Shown: piece by piece, positions 59,519 through 64,000 of the stretch
Numbering within the stretch: the stretch's first letter is position 1
Layout of the letters: each line of letters starts with the position of its first letter
DNA from: JAPLDB01 sp038230515
Lineage (GTDB): Bacteria; Bacteroidota; Bacteroidia; AKYH767-A; 2013-40CM-41-45
Length of the DNA stretch: 64,000 bases
Reading direction: 5' to 3'
NCBI GenBank assembly: GCA_038230515.1
Contig: JBBRND010000018.1
Span: 27,352 to 91,351, forward strand
Translations under genes and position numbers: made by a program
The notes under the pieces: model-generated
The model's input: only the letters and a program-made list of their open reading frames with translations
Told to the model about the DNA's origin: nothing
Database searches by the model: none

Positions 59519-61627
59519 CTATTGAACAATTAATTTTTGCGAGTCCAGCACATCTCCGGCTTTCAGCTGCACAAGATAAACTCCTTTTGCAAACTGCGAT
59601 GTGTTAATCGTGTATCCGTGCTGTCCTGCCTGCAAGCCGCTGTTTACAACAGTCATCACATGTCGTCCCAGCAAATCGGTTATGTACATTTCCACATCAG
59701 AGTTTTGCCTGGTGTTAAAGGAAACAAATGCATCTCCCGATGTGGGATTTGGAGCAATTGAAAAAGAAAGATCTTCACGATTTGCCTCATCAATGCCGAC
59801 ATAGTTTCCAATCAATTGAATATCGTCAATGTAAAGGTTATTATCTCCATAAGGCGAAGATGTAGTTCCTCCTGATTCAAACTCAAACTTGAATCGTACA
59901 TTCGGTTTGCCGCTTGCCGCACCTGGGTTTACCGTTTCCTGCCGCCATTGGCTTGTAGCTGAAGGAACAAAATTACTGAACGCAGTAGTGGTTGCTAGGG
60001 CAGAACCGGACTTAGTCAATCGTAATATCCATGACTTGCCACAATTTATTGAGTAGTAAACTTTCAGTGTTTCGACCTTTGCAACGTTATAGTTTGAATA
60101 AGCCAGTTTGTATTTCAAGAAACATTGAGCGTAATTACTAAGATCGAAAGCATCGGTAATCCAACTGTCAAGTTCTCCAACATGATTAGTTCCGGAGTTG
60201 CGCATTTTAATTGCGGCACTTCCTGATGAACCAACAATTCCTGTTACACGATTCCATTTGTAGATTGAACTGTTATCCGGATTTTCGACATATCCTCCAC
60301 CGGGAAAAGTGCCTGCTGTTTCAAAATCGTCTGTGTAAATGGCGGGAAGTGTAGCAGCACCAAAAACTGTAATGATGTTTGTTTTAGTGGTATCACTGTT
60401 TCCACCCGGACTGGTAACTGTTAATGTTGCAGAATACGTGCCGGGAGTTGTATAAGTAACATAAGGACTTTCAAGAGTAGATGTGGAAGGTGATCCTGAA
60501 GGGAAACTCCATAGGTAAGTAAGTGAATCAGCATTGTGACTTCCTGAAAGGTATTGTACTGAATCACCGCTGCAGATGTGGTTTGATACGGGAAGAAAGT
60601 CAGCAATAGGCGCACAGGAAGGAGTGGCGGTTCCGCTAGTGCCAGTTGCAACCAGATTTGCGCCTTGCCAGAGGTTGAAGCGGTTCTGATGGATAACAAG
60701 AGGATCGTTCAGCGCAGCAATCATTCTTGATTTTTGGCCGTTAGTAAACATTACATCGCAATAAGAATAGTCCATGTAGTTTTGAAAGTTTTCATCAATA
60801 CCTGCATTGCAAACATCATAGTTATTAGAAGGGCAATGGTCCCATCCTTTTGTAATCGGGGTATCGCTTACTCCATCGTCTCCACAGGCAACTCCGGGTT
60901 GGTTAGTGTTTCCCCAGGGATGTTGAAGGTTGAAACAATGTCCTATTTCATGAGTTAGTGTACGCGCATTAGTAACACTGCTGCTTCCAATACTTCCTAC
61001 ATAGCTTGAAAGTGCGATAACTCCGTCAACTGCTGCAGAAGGAACACCTCCGGGCAAGTATGCATAAGCCGCTGCTCCATTATGAGTGGGACCGAAGTCT
61101 GCAATTGTCCATACGTTCAAATATTTTGTATGATCCCAATCATCGAGCTTGGAATAATCATCGCCATTGTGAGTGCGGTAAGAAGCAACGCGGTCAATAC
61201 CATTGGTGCAGTTTCCGATGGGATCAATGGTAGCAAGGCGAAATTCAACTCCAATGTTCGCAGCCAAACCCTGAAATGCAGGAATCAGATTAGAAGTATC
61301 GGCATTTTGCAAACTATAGTCACGATTCAAAATGCGCACTGCATCAATTACCTGATCATCGCTGATGTTTTCAGCTCCGTAATTATGAATGATGTGAAAA
61401 ACGATCGGAACTATCAAAATGGTTGAGCTTTGCCGTTGATTAGCATGACTGCGTATGAAGTTCTGTGTAAAATCTTCCAGTTGCTGCTCCGATTTTTTCA
61501 GCTCAGGATGATCGAGCATGGTTTGATTATACACTTCGGTAGTTCCACAGTGTTTACGTTCCTGCGCGCGGGCAGCATTAAAAAAGGTAAAACAACAGGC
61601 GATTGCGATCGCGTAGATTTTTTTCAT
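59519..61627 (-). CDS. Secreted M43 (pappalysin-type) metalloprotease with PKD and T9SS domains (paralog)
   Basis: 702 residues. Signal peptide MKKIYAIAIACCFTFFNAARAQ, propeptide with KHCGTTEVYNQ, and the zinc motif HEIGHCFNLQH (His226, His230, His236) with Met-turn at DVMFTNGQ. Then PKD (about 345-425), a jelly-roll domain (about 430-605) and a type A sorting domain (FSIAPNPTSGDAFVSF to KLIVQ). Same domain order as 57403-59451, clearly a tandem duplication, but separated by a terminator so each copy has its own promoter (TATATTTG at 61659-61666). Confidence 0.93.
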   Translation of the reverse strand: MKKIYAIAIACCFTFFNAARAQERKHCGTTEVYNQTMLDHPELKKSEQQLEDFTQNFIRSHANQRQSSTILIVPIVFHIIHNYGAENISDDQVIDAVRILNRDYSLQNADTSNLIPAFQGLAANIGVEFRLATIDPIGNCTNGIDRVASYRTHNGDDYSKLDDWDHTKYLNVWTIADFGPTHNGAAAYAYLPGGVPSAAVDGVIALSSYVGSIGSSSVTNARTLTHEIGHCFNLQHPWGNTNQPGVACGDDGVSDTPITKGWDHCPSNNYDVCNAGIDENFQNYMDYSYCDVMFTNGQKSRMIAALNDPLVIHQNRFNLWQGANLVATGTSGTATPSCAPIADFLPVSNHICSGDSVQYLSGSHNADSLTYLWSFPSGSPSTSTLESPYVTYTTPGTYSATLTVTSPGGNSDTTKTNIITVFGAATLPAIYTDDFETAGTFPGGGYVENPDNSSIYKWNRVTGIVGSSGSAAIKMRNSGTNHVGELDSWITDAFDLSNYAQCFLKYKLAYSNYNVAKVETLKVYYSINCGKSWILRLTKSGSALATTTAFSNFVPSATSQWRQETVNPGAASGKPNVRFKFEFESGGTTSSPYGDNNLYIDDIQLIGNYVGIDEANREDLSFSIAPNPTSGDAFVSFNTRQNSDVEMYITDLLGRHVMTVVNSGLQAGQHGYTINTSQFAKGVYLVQLKAGDVLDSQKLIVQ

Positions 61628-61658
61628 TTGATTTGTTAAAATTAAATTTTTGGAAGAG

Positions 61659-61666
61659 CAAATATA
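61659..61666 (-). promoter_or_regulatory. -7 promoter box (TATATTTG) of an M43 gene
   Basis: TAnnTTTG match on the minus strand, 31 bases before the ATG at 61627. Confidence 0.5.
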
Positions 61667-61750
61667 ATATTTTTCCGTGAACCGAAATGGATGTGCTTTA
61701 TGAATGACACATTGCTGACATTCGCTGCACTGAATCCGTCCTTTGGCGGA

Positions 61751-62899
61751 TTATCCGATTGCCTGCTTTAAGTCTGCAAGCAAATCATCAATGTCTTCAA
61801 TACCTACACTGAGGCGGATGAGAGAATCCGTAATGCCGATGCGCTCGCGTTCTTCTTTAGGAACGGAAGCATGAGTCATCGTTGCAGGAAGATTGATCAA
61901 TGATTCTACCCCTCCCAACGATTCAGCCAGCGAAAAAACTTTTGTGGCGCGCATTACGCGCGTGGTTTCTTCAACAGAATTATTTTTAAGCGTGAAGGAA
62001 ATCATTCCGCCAAAATCTTTCATCTGTTTTTTTGCAACGGCATGATTGGGGTGATCGGTAAAGCCGGGCCAAAATACTTTATCAACTTTCGGATGCGTCT
62101 TCAAAAAGTTTGCAATGGCAGTTCCGTTAGAACAATGACGCTCCATTCGCACGTGCAATGTTTTCAATCCGCGGAGAACAAGAAAGCTATCCATCGGTCC
62201 GGGTGTAGCACCACAGGAGTTGGCGATGAAGGCAAGTTGCTCCATCAACTTATCATCGTTTGTACACAATGCACCCATCACTACATCGCTGTGACCACCC
62301 AGGTATTTTGTTGCGGAATGAACAACAATGTGCGCTCCGAGATTGAGCGGGTTTTGCAAATAAGGTGAAGCAAATGTATTGTCAACAACAAGAAGGAGAT
62401 TTTTTTCTGCTGCCAGTTTTCCGAATGCTGCAATGTCAATAATCTTCATCATCGGGTTGGTGGGCGTTTCAACCCAAAGCATTTTTGTTTTTGCGTTGAG
62501 GTGTTTACGCACTGCCGCATCATCATGCAGATCTACAAAATGAAACACGATGCCGAAGTGCGCAAACACTTTGGTGAACATGCGGTACGATCCTCCATAC
62601 AAATCATCAGTAGCAATTACTTCATCACCGGGGCGAAGCAGTTTGATGATTGCATCTTCCGCGCCCATGCCGCTGCTGAAACACAAGCCGTGTTTTGCAT
62701 TCTCAAGCGATGCAATGCATTTCTCCAGCGCAACACGCGTTGGATTTTTTCCGCGCGCATACGCATAGCCCTTGTGCTTGCCAGGGCTTTCCTGCACGTA
62801 GGTGGAAGTTTGATAAATAGGAGTCATGATGGCTCCGGTTGCCGGATCGGGCTCCTGACCTGCATGAATTGCATTGGTGCCGAATTTATATTCTGACAT
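61751..62899 (-). CDS. Cystathionine gamma-synthase / gamma-lyase (PLP enzyme)
   Basis: 382 residues, normal length. PLP lysine Lys198 in SATKYLGGHSD; SSGMGAEDAI, ETPTNPMMKIIDI and VDNTFASPYLQNPL are the conserved Cys/Met-metabolism class motifs, and the C-terminal part contains SLAESLGGVESLINLPATMTH. It either joins O-acyl-homoserine and cysteine into cystathionine or cleaves cystathionine to cysteine; sequence motifs alone do not separate metB from metC/CGL-type activity here. Monocistronic. Confidence 0.92.
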   Translation of the reverse strand: MSEYKFGTNAIHAGQEPDPATGAIMTPIYQTSTYVQESPGKHKGYAYARGKNPTRVALEKCIASLENAKHGLCFSSGMGAEDAIIKLLRPGDEVIATDDLYGGSYRMFTKVFAHFGIVFHFVDLHDDAAVRKHLNAKTKMLWVETPTNPMMKIIDIAAFGKLAAEKNLLLVVDNTFASPYLQNPLNLGAHIVVHSATKYLGGHSDVVMGALCTNDDKLMEQLAFIANSCGATPGPMDSFLVLRGLKTLHVRMERHCSNGTAIANFLKTHPKVDKVFWPGFTDHPNHAVAKKQMKDFGGMISFTLKNNSVEETTRVMRATKVFSLAESLGGVESLINLPATMTHASVPKEERERIGITDSLIRLSVGIEDIDDLLADLKQAIG

Positions 62900-62966
62900 G
62901 AATTATTTTTTGAGGCGGCTAAAGTATAAAAAAGCTGTAGTGTCGCAGGTTGGTTTTAGCTTGTTT

Positions 62967-63037
62967 CATCAACGAATACTAATCCATACGAATTTACGAA
63001 TCTGTATTCCTGTATTCGATCCTGCTCGTATTCGATG
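62967..63037. repeat. MITE-like 71-bp element, copy 2 (inverted relative to copy 1)
   Basis: Begins CATCAACGAATAC and ends GTATTCGATG. Its reverse complement matches 52374-52448 nearly end to end. It lies in the gap between the cystathionine enzyme gene and the gene at 63124. Confidence 0.75.
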
Positions 63038-63076
63038 ATGACCGATTATTTTTGTAACGAAAAAGCGGTTGCCTGT

Positions 63077-63104
63077 TTTGTAATACGATCATTCTGTATC
63101 TTTG
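63077..63104 (+). promoter_or_regulatory. Promoter (TTTG-N16-TATCTTTG) that decides the start of the next gene
   Basis: TTTG at 63077-63080 and TATCTTTG at 63097-63104. The in-frame ATG at 63106 is one base after the -7 box and would lie before the expected transcript start, so the ATG at 63124 is preferred. Confidence 0.5.
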
Positions 63105-63123
63105 TATGGAAATATTTCGACCC

Positions 63124-63843
63124 ATGCTCTTTTCGCCTCTCAACGTTGAACAGGAACTCATTCATGAGCGCATGAAACAGCAGCGGCTTATGGATGAAGT
63201 TCATCATGTATTGCAGGATGTAAACCGCAGGGACGATGAAATTCTTGAACGCCTGAAAACATCTTCTCAAAATGAATTAAACATCCGCTTAACTGAAGAA
63301 GACAGCCCGCGTATTTTTTCTCTTACTGAAATTAAAAACATTTGCATTCGTTACCGGCTGCGTTTTCTTAAATCATCTTTTTACAAAGGCGAATTTCCCT
63401 ATGAGGCATTGATGCAGATAAAAGAGTTTGAGAAAAAGTTTGGTGTGCAGATTTCCAACTTCAAAATAATTGCGCCCGATCACGCGTTCGAATTGCAGAA
63501 CATCAACAAAGATCCGCTGCTCTTCGCGCAGTTGGCTGATGATTCTTTTTATCTCCTCCATAAATGGGGTAAGGATTTGGCATGGTACAAGAAATATTTA
63601 TTTCTGCCCTTGCAAAACCCGGTCATCTTTTTTCTCACGCTCTTGTGCTGCTGCGCAGTGGGTTCCTTACTCGTGCCAACTTCGTGGATGAACGTTTTTA
63701 ATTTTGAAAGCGAAGTTTTTCTGCGGCTGTGGCTGGCAACTCACTTCTTTATTATGTTCAGCGGCATGGTGCTGTGGATCGGTATTTCGTTCAGCAAAAA
63801 TTTTTCGTGCAATACGTGGAATAGCAAATACTACAATTGGTAG
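63124..63843 (+). CDS. Hypothetical protein with two C-terminal membrane helices
   Basis: 239 residues from ATG 63124 (the frame also contains ATG 63106). Residues about 5-55 are a charged helix (VEQELIHERMKQQRLMDEVHHVLQ), the middle (about 65-160) is a mixed alpha/beta domain (IFSLTEIKNICIRYRLRFL, SNFKIIAPDHAFEL), and two hydrophobic helices follow (about 163-183 and 200-222). I recognise the layout from other Bacteroidota proteins of unknown function but no named family. Monocistronic with its own promoter. Confidence 0.75.
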   Translation: MLFSPLNVEQELIHERMKQQRLMDEVHHVLQDVNRRDDEILERLKTSSQNELNIRLTEEDSPRIFSLTEIKNICIRYRLRFLKSSFYKGEFPYEALMQIKEFEKKFGVQISNFKIIAPDHAFELQNINKDPLLFAQLADDSFYLLHKWGKDLAWYKKYLFLPLQNPVIFFLTLLCCCAVGSLLVPTSWMNVFNFESEVFLRLWLATHFFIMFSGMVLWIGISFSKNFSCNTWNSKYYNW

Positions 63844-63862
63844 GGTAGGGGAGAGCCCTGAA

Positions 63863-64000
63863 ATGAAAATCTATGACACTATGGGGCACGAACTCTTCAG
63901 CGCACATTTCGGCAGTGCTAAAAAAATAATTGTTGAGAAAAATAAACTCTGCACCGGAATTTATTTTTACCGCCTGCGCGAAAAAGAAAAAGTAATTGCA
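63863..64000 (+). pseudogene. Headless T9SS sorting-domain fragment, running off the window
   Basis: 46 codons without a stop up to the window edge: KIYDTMGHELFSAHF, then LCTGIYFYRLREKEKVIA. This is the second half of a type A sorting domain (KIYDxxGxE ... GIYFYRL). The first half (xxPNP), any passenger protein and a signal peptide are missing: the preceding gene ends 19 bp upstream in another frame. It is probably a decayed or displaced remnant; the remainder past the edge is not seen. Confidence 0.6.

Overview
The window looks like a chromosomal segment of a member of the Bacteroidota, probably from the environmental Chitinophagales/Sphingobacteriales/Cytophagales side of the phylum (lineage below phylum is inference). 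The signs are: ten secreted proteins ending in a type IX secretion (T9SS) type A sorting domain, the gliding lipoprotein GldB beside GldC, an IspG with the large insert domain, many single-domain response regulators, and start-proximal TAnnTTTG boxes, the Bacteroidota -7 promoter element. No plasmid, phage, IS transposase, rRNA or CRISPR was found.

Layout. 1-1430: two small unknown genes on the minus strand, one with a LuxR-like helix-turn-helix, each ending at a terminator. 1570-8040: three tandem paralogous T9SS-secreted beta-propeller proteins (one kelch type, two seven-bladed types) that share almost identical PKD, Ig-like and sorting modules and carry in-frame DNA repeats. 8098-15276: NodB-type deacetylase, DUF6089-like protein, an unknown helical protein, a small T9SS protein, ispG and another T9SS protein. 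15385-20393: minus-strand lpxH, an M1 peptidase with a beta-rich C-terminal half, and a TlpA-like lipoprotein candidate. 20858-29215: a compact minus-strand run coaX, FadL-like OMP, lptC, a small membrane protein, a GT39-like glycosyltransferase, GH16, a polytopic membrane protein, GH16. 29309-37076: tRNA-Phe, response regulators, nadE, gldB, gldC, aspS, tadA. 37284-50570: FN3/phosphoesterase, a 2025-residue alpha-2-macroglobulin, a membrane-anchored receiver protein, a fatty acid desaturase and a pectate-lyase-like protein. 51064-64000: a LolC/E-type permease, a dihaem cytochrome, DUF3127 and TfoX-like proteins, an M16 peptidase, an OMP, two M43 metalloproteases, a cystathionine gamma-synthase/lyase, an unknown membrane protein and a headless T9SS sorting-domain fragment at the edge.

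The most striking features are non-coding or cut across genes. (i) Two arrays of short boxes repeat at exactly 21 bp with no indel: 13 boxes at 20493-20752 and 9 boxes at 50649-50824. The box sequences are unrelated, but both arrays alternate two 13-bp spacers (42-bp super-unit) and both lie just 3' of a gene for a secreted polysaccharide-active protein. (ii) Short tandem repeats with a 7-bp period lie inside at least five coding sequences, in signal peptides, linkers and loops. (iii) GC-rich hairpin repeats and a 102-bp block sit in frame in the propeller genes, and the third paralog supplies the empty-site comparison. (iv) A roughly 71-75 bp element with inverted ends occurs twice in opposite orientation.
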